54,946 nt of DNA, from NCBI GenBank assembly GCA_903904835.1, contig CAIVEI010000160.1, positions 1-54,946 of the forward strand, given 5' to 3'. Below the pieces are notes generated by a model. That model searched no databases, was not told where the DNA came from, and saw only the letters and a program-made list of their open reading frames with translations. The translations under genes and the position numbers were made by a program. Positions 37,730-46,664 of this stretch are shown piece by piece. Origin of the DNA: an uncultured Schlesneria sp. GTDB taxonomy: Bacteria; Planctomycetota; Planctomycetia; Planctomycetales; Planctomycetaceae. Numbering within the stretch: the stretch's first letter is position 1; every line of letters starts with the position of its first letter.

Positions 37730-40000
37730 ATGGTCGGTATTGTTCGATCTACGATCTTGTTGGCGATCCTTCTGTCTGCGTGCGACGCGATCTCGGCCCA
37801 GGATCTTGCTGGAAAAGAAGGAACGAACAAGTCAGCCGAGACCGACAGTAACGCCGCACTGGCGGTCAAGCCCCCCTCGAATAAGACGGTCGAGGAGCTA
37901 GCCGCAGCCGCAAAAAAATCGGTCGTGGTGGTGACATTCACCGGGCGCGATGGCCAACGACAGGGATTGGGATCGGGATTCATCGTCACTGAAGACGGTC
38001 TAATTGCAACGAATTTGCACGTTATCGGCGAAGCACGACCGATTCGAGTCGAATTACATGATGGCCGAAAGTTCGATGTCTCTGCCGTTCATGCGACGGA
38101 ACGTTCGCAGGATCTTGCCATCCTGAAGATTGATGCTCGGGATCTGCCAACACTTCCGCTAGGGAATTCGGATGATCTTCAGGAAGGACAACCTGTGGTG
38201 GCGATCGGCAATCCCTTGGGGCTTGAGCGAAGCGTCGTCAGCGGTGTTTTATCAGGACGACGTGACATTGAAGGACGATCAATGTTGCAGATCGCGTTGC
38301 CGATCGAACGTGGAAACAGTGGCGGTCCCCTGCTTGATCTACAAGGCCGGGTTCACGGGCTGCTGACTCTCAAGTCCATGAAAAGCGAAAATCTTGGCTT
38401 TGCAATCTGCATCAATTCGCTCAAACCGCTGCTTGAGAAGCCGAATCCGATCCCCATGAACCGGTGGTTAACCATTGGCGCGATGGACCCCGATGAGTGG
38501 TCTGTACTTCCTGGCGGTCGATGGCGTCAACGAGCGGGACAAATCTCCGTCGATGGTCGAGCAGGCGGTTTTGGTGGGCGAGCCTTGTGTTTATCGACTC
38601 AGGCGGTGCCAGACATCCCGTTTGAAGTCGCCGTCCAGGTGAAATTCACACCGAGCGACGGCGCGGCGGGACTGGTCATCCATTCCGACGGCGGTGATAA
38701 ACATTATGGCTTTTATCCCAGTAATGGTGGTGTCAGACTCAGTCGGTTTGATGGTCCCGATGTCTATTCCTGGGCAGTTCTCCGCGAAGCACGACCGAAG
38801 TCCTTGAAAAAAGAGGGATGGAATTCGTTGAAGGTCCGGGTCGAATCGAACCGAATCCTCTGTTATTTGAACGGGGAACTCACTTTTGAAACCAACGACT
38901 CGAATTACAAGTCAGGCAAAGTAGGGCTATGTAAATTCCGTCAGACGGAAGCGGAATTCAAGGGGTTTCGAGTCGGTGAAAAACTCGACGAGCAACGACC
39001 TTCCGAGGAATTGATTTCACGTGTTTCCAAGGCAATCGAGGGGGCAAACTCTGATGAAGTCGCGACGATAGCAACAGTGAAGTCTCTCGCTACGGACGAT
39101 GCTCGGGTTGTTGATCTCCTGGAAGAAGAAGCCAAAGCACTGGATTTGCGAGCCGCACGAATTCGACGGATCGCCAACGATGTGCATGCGGCAAAAACAC
39201 TCTCCGAATTTCAAACGGTCCTGAAAGCTGACAATATCGACCTCCTGCGCGGGGCACTCCTCATTGCCAAGCTCGACAATTCTGAATTGGAAGTCGAAGG
39301 TTACATTCATGAAGTGGATCGCCATGTCAGGCAAATCAAGGCAGCGGTCGCCGACGATGCGACCGAAGGCGAACGACTCGCGGCACTCAATCGATACCTT
39401 TTTGAAGAACAAGGGTTTCACGGAAGTCGTACTGATTATGACAATCGTTCGAACAGCTATCTCAACGAAGTGCTTGACGATCGTGAAGGATTGCCGATTA
39501 CCCTATCGGTTTTGTATGTCGAAATTGCCAAACGACTCGGTCTGAATGTCGTTGGAGTCGGTATGCCAAGACATTTTCTGTCCCGGCATGAACCGAAAAT
39601 CGGTTCACCGCAATTGATCGACGTGTTCGATCGTGGTCGCCTGCTGACAAGAGAAGATGCACAAGCGAAATTTGAAGAGCTGAGCGATTCACCCTGGAAG
39701 GATTCGTTTCTCGATTCAATCACACCGCAAGCAACTTTGGAAAGAATCTTGCGTAATCTTTTTCGAGCAGCATCCGACGCGCAGGAGGTTGAACGAATGC
39801 TGAGATATACCGACGCGATTCTAGCGATCTCGCCCGATTCCGGGCCCGATCATATGTATCGTGGCATTCTCAGTTTTCAGTCCGAGCGCTGGCAGCAAGC
39901 CAGATCCGAAGTCGAATGGCTGACAAACCACGACTCGGATGTCAGCCGCGCAGATATCGAAAAGCTGGCTCGTGCGATTGCGATTGAATCTCAGAAGTGA
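37730..40000 (+). CDS. HtrA-like protease fused to LamG-like and SirB1 transglutaminase-like domains
   Basis: A 756-residue exported protein. The N-terminus ends in a lipobox-like LSAC (residues 15-18), so it may be a lipoprotein. Residues 55-225 are a trypsin-like HtrA domain with the triad His97 (NLHVIG), Asp128 (SQDLAIL) and Ser197 (ERGNSGGPL); no PDZ domain follows. Residues about 240-420 form a beta-sandwich like DUF1080/LamG (GLVIHSDGGDKHYGFYPS). The last third has the SirB1/transglutaminase-like signature (SNSYLNEVLDDREGLPITLS, GVGMPRHFLSR) and a TPR-like end. AAGGA precedes the ATG. It divergently faces the ABC permease gene. Substrates unknown. Confidence 0.88.
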   Translation: MVGIVRSTILLAILLSACDAISAQDLAGKEGTNKSAETDSNAALAVKPPSNKTVEELAAAAKKSVVVVTFTGRDGQRQGLGSGFIVTEDGLIATNLHVIGEARPIRVELHDGRKFDVSAVHATERSQDLAILKIDARDLPTLPLGNSDDLQEGQPVVAIGNPLGLERSVVSGVLSGRRDIEGRSMLQIALPIERGNSGGPLLDLQGRVHGLLTLKSMKSENLGFAICINSLKPLLEKPNPIPMNRWLTIGAMDPDEWSVLPGGRWRQRAGQISVDGRAGGFGGRALCLSTQAVPDIPFEVAVQVKFTPSDGAAGLVIHSDGGDKHYGFYPSNGGVRLSRFDGPDVYSWAVLREARPKSLKKEGWNSLKVRVESNRILCYLNGELTFETNDSNYKSGKVGLCKFRQTEAEFKGFRVGEKLDEQRPSEELISRVSKAIEGANSDEVATIATVKSLATDDARVVDLLEEEAKALDLRAARIRRIANDVHAAKTLSEFQTVLKADNIDLLRGALLIAKLDNSELEVEGYIHEVDRHVRQIKAAVADDATEGERLAALNRYLFEEQGFHGSRTDYDNRSNSYLNEVLDDREGLPITLSVLYVEIAKRLGLNVVGVGMPRHFLSRHEPKIGSPQLIDVFDRGRLLTREDAQAKFEELSDSPWKDSFLDSITPQATLERILRNLFRAASDAQEVERMLRYTDAILAISPDSGPDHMYRGILSFQSERWQQARSEVEWLTNHDSDVSRADIEKLARAIAIESQK

Positions 40001-40099
40001 TCGCTTTGTCACATGGCGAATGTGGAGCAGCGTGCCACTGCATTTCAGTCTTCGGAGACGCAGTGTCTTCGCGGTTAAGTTAAAACATGAAAAGAGCAC

Positions 40100-40125
40100 T
40101 GCTTGACCGAAGACGGTCGAGCAGT
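40100..40125 (+). other. Hairpin between protease-fusion and GT4 genes
   Basis: CTGCTTGACCG / CGGTCGAGCAG (one G-U pair) around AAGA, 28 bases before the GT4 start. It could be a weak terminator of the upstream gene or a leader structure; there is no proper T-run. Confidence 0.4.
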
Positions 40126-40153
40126 CGCACACGGATTTTAGTTGTCGCGCTCC

Positions 40154-41317
40154 ATGCATATCGTTCACTATATCACTCGGTTGATCATCGGCGGTGCTCA
40201 AGAAAACACTCTGCTGACCGTGGAAGATCAACACCACCTGTTTGGCGACCGCGTCACGTTGATTACTGGACCAGGCGTCGGGCCTGAGGGTTCACTCGAA
40301 CAGCGTGCTCGCAGCGGTGGACTCGATTTGCAACTGATTGGATCGTCACAACGAGCAATCCGTCCCTGGCATGACTGGCAAACCTATCGTCAGTTGATTC
40401 GTATGCTCAAAGAGATGAAGCCCGATCTCCTTCATACGCATTCATCCAAGGCGGGGATCATCGGTCGCGCGGCTGCCGAGAAAGTTAAAATACCTTGTGT
40501 GCATACCATTCACGGGTCTGCATTTCATTATGGACAAAGCCCGCTCGCGTACAATTTGTACAAAAGCCTCGAACGCTGGGCCGGCAAACGGACAGACAAG
40601 TTCATTTCCGTCTGCAATTCGATGACGGACCAGTACGTTGCCGCCGGGGTTGCACCTCGCGACAAGTTTGTCACCGTCTACAGCGGTTTCGATGTCGAAC
40701 CTTTTCTGTCACCCGTTCGACCGCCAGAGCAGGTTCGCGCAGAACTCGGTTTGTTGCCCGAGCATGTCGTCATTGGAAAGGTGGCTCGCCTGTTTCCGCT
40801 CAAAGGGCATGAATACGTTGTCCGTGCGGCAAAAGCGGTCGTCGAAAAGTGCCCGTCCGTTCGATTTCTGTTCGTTGGCGATGGCATCTTGCGACAAGGA
40901 TTCGAAGACGAGCTGAAATCACTTGGACTGCGCGATTATTTCATTTTCGCAGGACTTGTCCCGCCCGAACGAGTTCCCGAACTCGTTCACGCAATGGACA
41001 TCGTCGTCCATACAAGCGTCTGGGAAGGTCTGGCTCGTGTTCTTCCCCAAGGACTGATCGCAGGAAAGCCGGTCGTCAGTTATGACGTGGACGGCGCCAA
41101 AGAGGTGGTCATTCCGGGCGAGACGGGCTGTCTCGTTCCCCCTCGTGCGATTCCAGAATTGTCAGAAGCTCTTTGCAAACTCGCTACAGATCCGCAATTG
41201 AGGAATCGTCTTGGCGAAACTGGCCGTAATCGATTTACAGACCAGTTCCGCCACCAGACGATGACAAAGCAGATTCGGGAGGTCTATGCTTCGGTTCTCA
41301 ACAAGAAAACAGATTAA
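40154..41317 (+). CDS. GT4 family glycosyltransferase
   Basis: A 387-residue GT-B fold glycosyltransferase (GT4). The start is ATG 40154; a TTG 12 bases upstream is less likely. The N-terminal Rossmann half has the Gly-rich loop ITRLIIGGAQENTLL and LHTHSSKAGIIGR (about 100); the C-terminal half has the donor-binding VARLFPLKGHEYVV and the E-x7-E type segment SVWEGLARVLPQGLIAGKP (about 282-300). It transfers a sugar from a nucleotide donor to a glycan or lipid; the acceptor cannot be read. It lies 153 bases after the protease-fusion gene and converges on the HTTM gene. Confidence 0.9.
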   Translation: MHIVHYITRLIIGGAQENTLLTVEDQHHLFGDRVTLITGPGVGPEGSLEQRARSGGLDLQLIGSSQRAIRPWHDWQTYRQLIRMLKEMKPDLLHTHSSKAGIIGRAAAEKVKIPCVHTIHGSAFHYGQSPLAYNLYKSLERWAGKRTDKFISVCNSMTDQYVAAGVAPRDKFVTVYSGFDVEPFLSPVRPPEQVRAELGLLPEHVVIGKVARLFPLKGHEYVVRAAKAVVEKCPSVRFLFVGDGILRQGFEDELKSLGLRDYFIFAGLVPPERVPELVHAMDIVVHTSVWEGLARVLPQGLIAGKPVVSYDVDGAKEVVIPGETGCLVPPRAIPELSEALCKLATDPQLRNRLGETGRNRFTDQFRHQTMTKQIREVYASVLNKKTD

Positions 41318-42832
41318 TTATCTTGAGGCGACCGTCCCATATTTTGGAAGTACGGTGAACTTCTTTTTCAGGACGTGACGTCCAGCGGTTTCAATGTTCA
41401 TGAAGTAATCACCAGGGCGCATGTCATCCGTAATGTTGAAGCGAAGATTGACTCGCAGCATTTCCCGCGTGGCAATTTCCACTCGTTTCTCGACAATCCG
41501 ATTTTCGGAATCGCGAATCTTACATTCGACGACCATGTCTTCGTGAGGGGGCGTCAGGCTGCATTGAGCGATGACGTGTTCACCCTGTCGGAAAGAGGTT
41601 CGACGATATGCCACGATGTCGCTGGCAAGAAATGTCCCCATGTCGACAGCGAAAAATTTGTCGATATCTCGTTGAGGCTGAACTGGAGCAAGCATCAGTC
41701 GGGCCCGTTCAGGTTCGATGGCGACAAGCTGATGCCGGCCTTCAGGCCGACGCTCCCCGTAATTGTCCATTTGATACTCGATCTGAATTCCAGCAATCGC
41801 CACTACGGGAATCGCAATCGCAAACGCGAGTCGAGCAGGTGTTTGCCATTGAGGCCGATCTCCCAGCATTTCTCGGAACTCAATCAGTTTTGAGTACGCC
41901 AGTTTCAGGCCACTGAAGTGGCGAATTTGTCGACGTGCCCACGCACTGGATTTCTGGATGTCTTCTTCATCAATAAACGACAAATACGTGCAGTAGCAGA
42001 CCATGGGAAACATGAGCAATCCCAGCGTCAACGTTGTCATAAAGTGAAACAGGACACCTACGGGCAAAATGACGAATCGCCATGAGCTTTTCCATGAACA
42101 GAAAATAAAGGCCAGCTCCCAGACAACGACGATGTATCCGAAGGCGACGAGCAGAATCGGATAACCACTCAGCAATTCACCCAATCGATGCTGGTAGTTG
42201 AGATTCGTCAACATCCAATACTGAAGTTGATCGCCGGTAAAGAAGCTGGGGGTATGGATCTTTGTGATACCCGCTCCAAAATAGACGCAGGCAATGAAGA
42301 ATTGCATCAATCGACGAGGCCATGCCGCCGACTTGGGGTAGGCAAATCGAGGTTGAGTCGGATCAATGTTCCGTTTGCGATTGGCCAGCCAGGCGTCGAC
42401 GGACCAGATTGAACCTGCCTCCGAAAGAAACAGGATAAAAGTCAAATGAGTAACGATGGCCGTGTACTTTGTCATTGTGCTGACGCAGTCAAGCATGCTG
42501 AAGTAAGTCATCAGGACGCATACGAGCAATGCCGAAATTCGACTGCAAAACCCGACACAAAGCGTAAACATCGCAAAAATCAATACCGCATAGAGGCCGG
42601 CGACAACGGTGCCTGAAAACTCGGGAAGCATGTCGATGTAGCCAAAGCCCACGGACAATTGACCTGTTGCCCCGTCGGCGGAATAAAGTTCCCGGCAGAC
42701 GGACCAGCGAGGCAGCACCATCCCCATCAGCACGAGCGGCAGGCAAATGCGGCACAGCGCCAGCCCATACGGAACTTCCAGATCGAAAAAAAACTTTTGG
42801 ATTCGGCGGATCGCATTCTCAAGATCTGACAT
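41318..42832 (-). CDS. HTTM domain membrane protein (gamma-carboxylase-like)
   Basis: A 504-residue integral membrane protein with an HTTM domain, the horizontally transferred transmembrane domain related to vitamin K-dependent gamma-carboxylase. Several helices span about residues 20-340. Typical family segments are YGLALCRICLPLVLMGM, YFSMLDCVSTMTKYTAIVTH and FFIACVYFGAGITKIH. The C-terminal ~140 residues are a soluble beta-rich domain. GGAGG precedes the ATG. The upstream 207-residue gene lies 62 bases away on the same strand and is probably its operon partner. Bacterial HTTM proteins have no proven common activity; the catalytic lysine of true carboxylases was not confirmed here. Confidence 0.85.
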   Translation of the reverse strand: MSDLENAIRRIQKFFFDLEVPYGLALCRICLPLVLMGMVLPRWSVCRELYSADGATGQLSVGFGYIDMLPEFSGTVVAGLYAVLIFAMFTLCVGFCSRISALLVCVLMTYFSMLDCVSTMTKYTAIVTHLTFILFLSEAGSIWSVDAWLANRKRNIDPTQPRFAYPKSAAWPRRLMQFFIACVYFGAGITKIHTPSFFTGDQLQYWMLTNLNYQHRLGELLSGYPILLVAFGYIVVVWELAFIFCSWKSSWRFVILPVGVLFHFMTTLTLGLLMFPMVCYCTYLSFIDEEDIQKSSAWARRQIRHFSGLKLAYSKLIEFREMLGDRPQWQTPARLAFAIAIPVVAIAGIQIEYQMDNYGERRPEGRHQLVAIEPERARLMLAPVQPQRDIDKFFAVDMGTFLASDIVAYRRTSFRQGEHVIAQCSLTPPHEDMVVECKIRDSENRIVEKRVEIATREMLRVNLRFNITDDMRPGDYFMNIETAGRHVLKKKFTVLPKYGTVASR

Positions 42833-42894
42833 TTTTCAACCTCCCTGTTGATGCCCCAAAATTACGGAAGTAACAAACCACGGTAGCTGCGAAG

Positions 42895-43518
42895 TCAGTC
42901 GTTATTCATTTCATCCGACGCGAATCGCTGATACGGGCTGATCACGTAATGATCCCGACCTCGATGCAGGTCCTGGATCAGTCTTGGGTTGTCCGCAACG
43001 TTTTTCGTTTGCAGGTATGTGAGATAGTCTGGAACAACACTGATGACACGGCCCTCTTCCGTCATCTCAGAACGCTGCCAGAAATAACTGATTCGATCCT
43101 TCGGTTCGTCAAACCTGTTCGCCCATGAGCGATCAGACATGTTGTATTTCTTCGGCCAGACCTCTTCGAGAATGACGACGCGATGAATCGGCTCATGTTC
43201 AGTTTTTGCCAGAGCAACTAATGCCATCTTGCGATGAGCATTGCCCAGAACATCGTAGTGAGATCGTGGAATGTCACCATATGGCATGAATTGCTTCCAG
43301 GGGCCCGGTGCCAACTCGTAGTACGTCCCGCTTTCACCTTCGCCGATCACGTGATAACGAATCTCATGCGAAGACCAGCCGCAGAACATGTCCCACACGA
43401 AAAAGTACATGATCGGGTGGGATGCCGACCCGAAATTCATCGTTTGTGAGACGAGTCCGGCCGACAGAGCTGTGAGATACACCCCAATCACGGCGCTCGA
43501 GAACCAGCGTTTCATCAT
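42895..43518 (-). CDS. Hypothetical exported or anchored protein, HTTM partner
   Basis: A 207-residue protein with an N-terminal hydrophobic segment (about 5-25), so exported or anchored. The rest is soluble and rich in aromatic and charged residues (YFFVWDMFCGWSSHEIRYHV, PGPWKQFMPYG). I recognise no family. A strong ribosome-binding site (AAGGAGGG) precedes the ATG. It is 62 bases upstream of the HTTM gene in the same direction, which suggests that the two products work together, perhaps in modifying or housing a membrane substrate; this is inference. Confidence 0.75.
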   Translation of the reverse strand: MMKRWFSSAVIGVYLTALSAGLVSQTMNFGSASHPIMYFFVWDMFCGWSSHEIRYHVIGEGESGTYYELAPGPWKQFMPYGDIPRSHYDVLGNAHRKMALVALAKTEHEPIHRVVILEEVWPKKYNMSDRSWANRFDEPKDRISYFWQRSEMTEEGRVISVVPDYLTYLQTKNVADNPRLIQDLHRGRDHYVISPYQRFASDEMNND

Positions 43519-43736
43519 GTTCCCTCCTTGGAACTCCGACGAATAACGGTATTTTTTGTGACGCGAACATTCGCATCCTGCAAATTCTGCCGATACAAGT
43601 CGTCCGAAGCTTAGTCATCGCTCAAACGGGGTCAATACCAACGTTCCGAAGTGCTATTGACGAGTTTGATCTCATAAATTCCGTCCCGTCTTTCTGTCGC
43701 AGCAGAATAGTGGATCTTTTAGTCCATTTTTGCGTT

Positions 43737-43880
43737 TTATGTCAATTCGAGGTTGTTTACCCGAAATTCGCTAAAGAACACTTCGGTCCCATATTTGCCG
43801 CCGTCATCGTTTAACCCGAAGCCATCGCGGCGCCGGCAGATCGGCGTCCAGCCGATTCTTCGACGAACACCATACAACGT
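43737..43880 (-). pseudogene. Decayed 3' end of a LamG/DUF1080-type gene
   Basis: Read on the minus strand, this stretch encodes IGWTPICRRRDGFGLNDDGG, then KYGTEVFFSEFRVNNLELT and a stop. It resembles the C-terminus of planctomycete LamG or DUF1080 (sugar hydrolase-like) proteins, where a Gly-rich turn and E-V-F-F-S-E-F-R-V strand end the domain. The upstream part is cut off by the inverted dispersed repeat at 43883. No start codon is present. I read it as the remnant of a gene disrupted by the repeat. Confidence 0.45.
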
Positions 43881-43882
43881 CA

Positions 43883-43952
43883 GCCCGACGCGCAAGCGAG
43901 GGATCTTTTCTTCGTTCTATCGGGAATAAGATCTCTCGCTTGCGCGTCGGGT
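43883..43952. repeat. Inverted pair of a dispersed repeat
   Basis: The left arm (43883-43905) and right arm (43929-43952) are inverted copies sharing the core CGCTTGCGCGTCGGG plus a GATC just outside it, with 23 bases between. The arms differ at one or two positions. A third copy lies at bases 1-27. Confidence 0.7.
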
Positions 43953-44087
43953 TAACGAATAATCCGTGTTAACCGTTCTGTTTGACCAGAATGCATGCAA
44001 ACAACGTCGTTGATATACTCCTGTCGCTGATGACAGCCGGCGTAAACGTACGCATGACGAAGAACTCTCTTCGCACGAGGTGCCTTA

Positions 44088-45131
44088 ATGGTTCGATTGT
44101 GTCTGTTAATTGGAATGACGATCTTGACAGTGAATCAATGCTCTGGAGCGGGAGACGAAGTCACGCCGCACGTCGTCCTGGGGATTCATGGCGGAATCGG
44201 CGAAGACAAAAAAGACATGACTCCGGAGCTTGAGGTAAAAGTCCGCGCCGCACTCAATGCGGCTCTCAAAGCGGGGAAGCTGAAGCTGGATGAAGGTGGA
44301 TCAAGTCTGGATGCCATCGAAGCGGCAATCCGCGTGATGGAGGATGATCCGATTCTCAACGCAGGACGCGGAGCTGTTTTCACTCACGAAGGACGTAATG
44401 AACTGGACGCCTCCATCATGGATGGCAAAACCAAAAAAGCAGGCTCGGTTGCCAGTGTCACAATCATCAAAAACCCCATCACAGCCGCTCGGGCCGTAAT
44501 GGAAAAATCCAAGCATGTCATGCTGATCGGACGCGGGGCGGAAGTCTTTGCGACGAAGCAAGGGCTCGAAATCGTCGACCCGAACTATTTCTGGACCAAG
44601 CATCAATGGGACGCAATTAACGAAATCTGGAAGCAGGAAGCCGCTGATGAAGCGAAGAAAAAAGTGAACTGCGAAGATGATTCCACCTCGGAAGCCCCTA
44701 CCCTTCGAAAACCCCACTTCGGAACTGTCGGAGCCGTCGCGATCGACAAGAATGGAAATCTGGCAGCCGGGACATCCACAGGCGGAATGACGAACAAGAT
44801 GTTTGGTCGAGTCGGCGATTCTCCCATCATTGGTGCGGGGACTTATGCCGAAAATGAAACCGCCGCCATCTCATGTACCGGCCACGGTGAATTCTTCATA
44901 CGCTTCGCGGTGTCGCACGAGATCGTCTCGCAGATCAAATACAAAAAAGTCACGGCGAAAGAAGCAGTCGAAGACGTCATCAACCGGCAGCTCAAAGGAG
45001 TCAACGCCGAAGGAGCTGCCATCGTCCTTGATAAGCACGGCCAATTCACCACAGCCCGCAACAGCGAAGGCCTTTATCGCGGCTGGATCACATCCGAAGG
45101 CAAGACACAAGTCCGGCTCTACGACGAATGA
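44088..45131 (+). CDS. Isoaspartyl peptidase / L-asparaginase (plant type)
   Basis: A 347-residue N-terminal nucleophile hydrolase. A hydrophobic N-terminus (about 1-20) suggests export. The family start VVLGIHGGIG, NAGRGAVFTHEG (about 91-102) and ELDASIMDG lead to the autoprocessing site, where the catalytic Thr213 sits in HFGTVGAVAID, followed by AAGTSTGGMTNKMFGRVGDS. It should cleave itself before Thr213 and then remove isoaspartyl residues or hydrolyse asparagine. All key residues are intact. A copy of the gene's last ~60 bases recurs at 46665. Confidence 0.93.
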   Translation: MVRLCLLIGMTILTVNQCSGAGDEVTPHVVLGIHGGIGEDKKDMTPELEVKVRAALNAALKAGKLKLDEGGSSLDAIEAAIRVMEDDPILNAGRGAVFTHEGRNELDASIMDGKTKKAGSVASVTIIKNPITAARAVMEKSKHVMLIGRGAEVFATKQGLEIVDPNYFWTKHQWDAINEIWKQEAADEAKKKVNCEDDSTSEAPTLRKPHFGTVGAVAIDKNGNLAAGTSTGGMTNKMFGRVGDSPIIGAGTYAENETAAISCTGHGEFFIRFAVSHEIVSQIKYKKVTAKEAVEDVINRQLKGVNAEGAAIVLDKHGQFTTARNSEGLYRGWITSEGKTQVRLYDE

Positions 45132-45611
45132 CCACCGACGATGGCCGCTTGTGCCCAACGATACCCCACCCAGCCCGTTCCGATTGTTAACGTGCCTTTG
45201 CACCAGTAGGACGAGGAATTCTGAAAAGCGCCGAAAGCATCGCCCGAAAGTCCTGTCACGGTGATCTCGACGAGAGTCGCCACAGAAAACGAGATCAGAT
45301 TCCGGTCATGATGCGCGCAAGATCGAAATCAAGCGTGCAAGATCCAACACAGAAAACCGTTCCAACATTCGGAACAATTTGAGGCTTCAGGTTTGAAATC
45401 TCAAATTTAAGATTTCAAACTTGAAATCTGAAATCTCAGATCTTAGATTTCAAATTTGCGATTTGAGATTTGAAATTTAAGACAAGAAACAAGACGATCT
45501 CGCGCAAACTTTGCAATGCCAAAATCCTCCCCATCAGTCACGGGGAACGAGTTGCAGTCATGGGGAACGAATTGGGATTCCGATTCAGCGTTTGGATTCA
45601 CGAGGCGTACC
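45132..45611. other. Spacer with AT-rich repeat array (left of S23 gene)
   Basis: No gene seen in these 480 bases. From 45390 to 45480 the sequence is a patchwork of TTTGAAAT, AGATTTCAAA and AAATCTGAAAT units in both orientations, able to form many alternative hairpins. A matching, shorter array follows the S23 gene at 46225. Before 45390 the sequence is unremarkable. Confidence 0.55.
45390..45480. repeat. TTTGAAATCT-type repeat array, left
   Basis: Imperfect direct and inverted copies of ATTTGAAATCT / AGATTTCAAAT fill about 90 bases. They are too short and irregular for CRISPR. Confidence 0.65.
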
Positions 45612-46157
45612 ATGAAGTACGAACGGTTTGAGGATCTGCCGGTTTGGCAACTCGCCGCAGAAATGGCTGCTCAAATGTTCGATTGGACCATGCATCCGGG
45701 ATTTCGGGGAAAAGGAGACCTCGCGAACCAGTTGCAGCGAGCCACCTTGTCCATCTCCAACAATATCGCCGAAGGCTTTGAGCGAGGGACAACCAATGAG
45801 TTAATCACGTTTCTGTACTATGCCCGCGGTTCTGCGGGTGAAGTACGAAGCATGTTGCAAGTCATGAAGAAGATGCCGATATTCGGTGGCCTGCACGAAC
45901 AAATCGCCAGATATCAATCTTCGTTCGAATCGATTTCGCGTCAGATCCGGGGTTGGACGGAAAGCCTTCAAAACTCCGACATCGAAGGCCAGCGACGGCT
46001 GACGGACGAATCGCGCCGACGATATGAATCCAATCAACGCCGAAAAGTATTCGACGAACAGAATCGTCAATGGCGAGCCGAATTCGAAGAACGTCTCAAC
46101 CGCGAAGCGGCGAAGAGAGCGGAACAGGCCAACGCCGAAGATGCGCAGCAACGTTAA
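45612..46157 (+). CDS. Four-helix-bundle (S23/IVS) protein with charged tail
   Basis: A 181-residue protein from the ATG at 45612, where GAGG precedes MKYERFEDLPVWQLA. Residues 1-115 are a four-helix-bundle protein of the 23S rRNA-intervening-sequence (S23) family, with QLQRATLSISNNIAEGFERG and FLYYARGSAGEVRSML as signatures. Residues ~125-181 are a highly charged Arg/Glu/Gln-rich helix (RRYESNQRRKVFDEQNRQW), an extension not usual in the family. The gene sits between two TTTGAAATCT-type repeat arrays. Function of the family is unknown. Confidence 0.88.
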   Translation: MKYERFEDLPVWQLAAEMAAQMFDWTMHPGFRGKGDLANQLQRATLSISNNIAEGFERGTTNELITFLYYARGSAGEVRSMLQVMKKMPIFGGLHEQIARYQSSFESISRQIRGWTESLQNSDIEGQRRLTDESRRRYESNQRRKVFDEQNRQWRAEFEERLNREAAKRAEQANAEDAQQR

Positions 46158-46224
46158 AGCAGTTCACAAGAGCGGGCCACGAAAGTCGTTCGGGCAGCAT
46201 CAGGATGAAATGAAACCCGACAGT

Positions 46225-46264
46225 GAGATTTGAAATCTGAGATTTGAAATCTGAAATTTGAAAT
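46225..46264. repeat. TTTGAAATCT-type repeat array, right
   Basis: Copies of GAGATTTGAAATCTGA and CTGAAATTTGAAAT, the same type as the array at 45390. Together they flank the S23 gene. Confidence 0.65.
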
Positions 46265-46664
46265 ACGTTCTTCAATGAATTCATCCTTGCCGTTTCCTAC
46301 CATAAACGTGTCGTCAAGTGGTGAGACCTGCTGGCAACCCGCCTGCTCCCGTTTGTCAATCGCAATCTGAAGTCGCAACTCTGTAGCAGCCGGGAAGTTG
46401 ATCCCAGCGGAACAGAAGAGACGAATATCGAACGGAAGGTCGCGAAGAAAACCAAATCTTTCAAAAAGATTTGCGAAGCCGGCCGTAGGGCCTGAATGCA
46501 ACGCGGGTCATCAGGGAGAAACGAACTCTGAAAAGAGAGCTCTCATCCCTTAGTTAACCATCTCCGCATGGGCCGTGGGGTTTCGTTTAAGTTCATCCAT
46601 GTCTCGCTGCGGAATGAAAGGGAGACTGGTTTCGCCAATTCACCTCGCCACGCAAACTTGATGG

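Larger units (their letters stand above)
43519..44087. other. Worn intergenic region with repeats and a gene remnant
   Basis: About 570 bases between divergent genes. Besides the decayed 3' gene end and the inverted repeat listed separately, there is nothing I can call. The promoter of the 44088 gene should lie in the last 100 bases. Confidence 0.45.

Noticed and set aside
44803-45264. A 153-codon plus-strand frame overlapping the isoaspartyl peptidase gene
   Set aside because: It is out of frame inside a well-supported gene. Its partial likeness to a frame at 46568 comes only from the duplicated gene end.
45390-46264. Repeat arrays that might be taken for CRISPR
   Set aside because: The units are about 10 bases, irregular and in both orientations, with no unique spacers and no cas genes.
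46154-46501. A 115-codon minus-strand open frame next to the S23 gene
   Set aside because: Part of it is translated from the repeat array (FRFQISDFK-type sequence) and the rest has no recognisable family.
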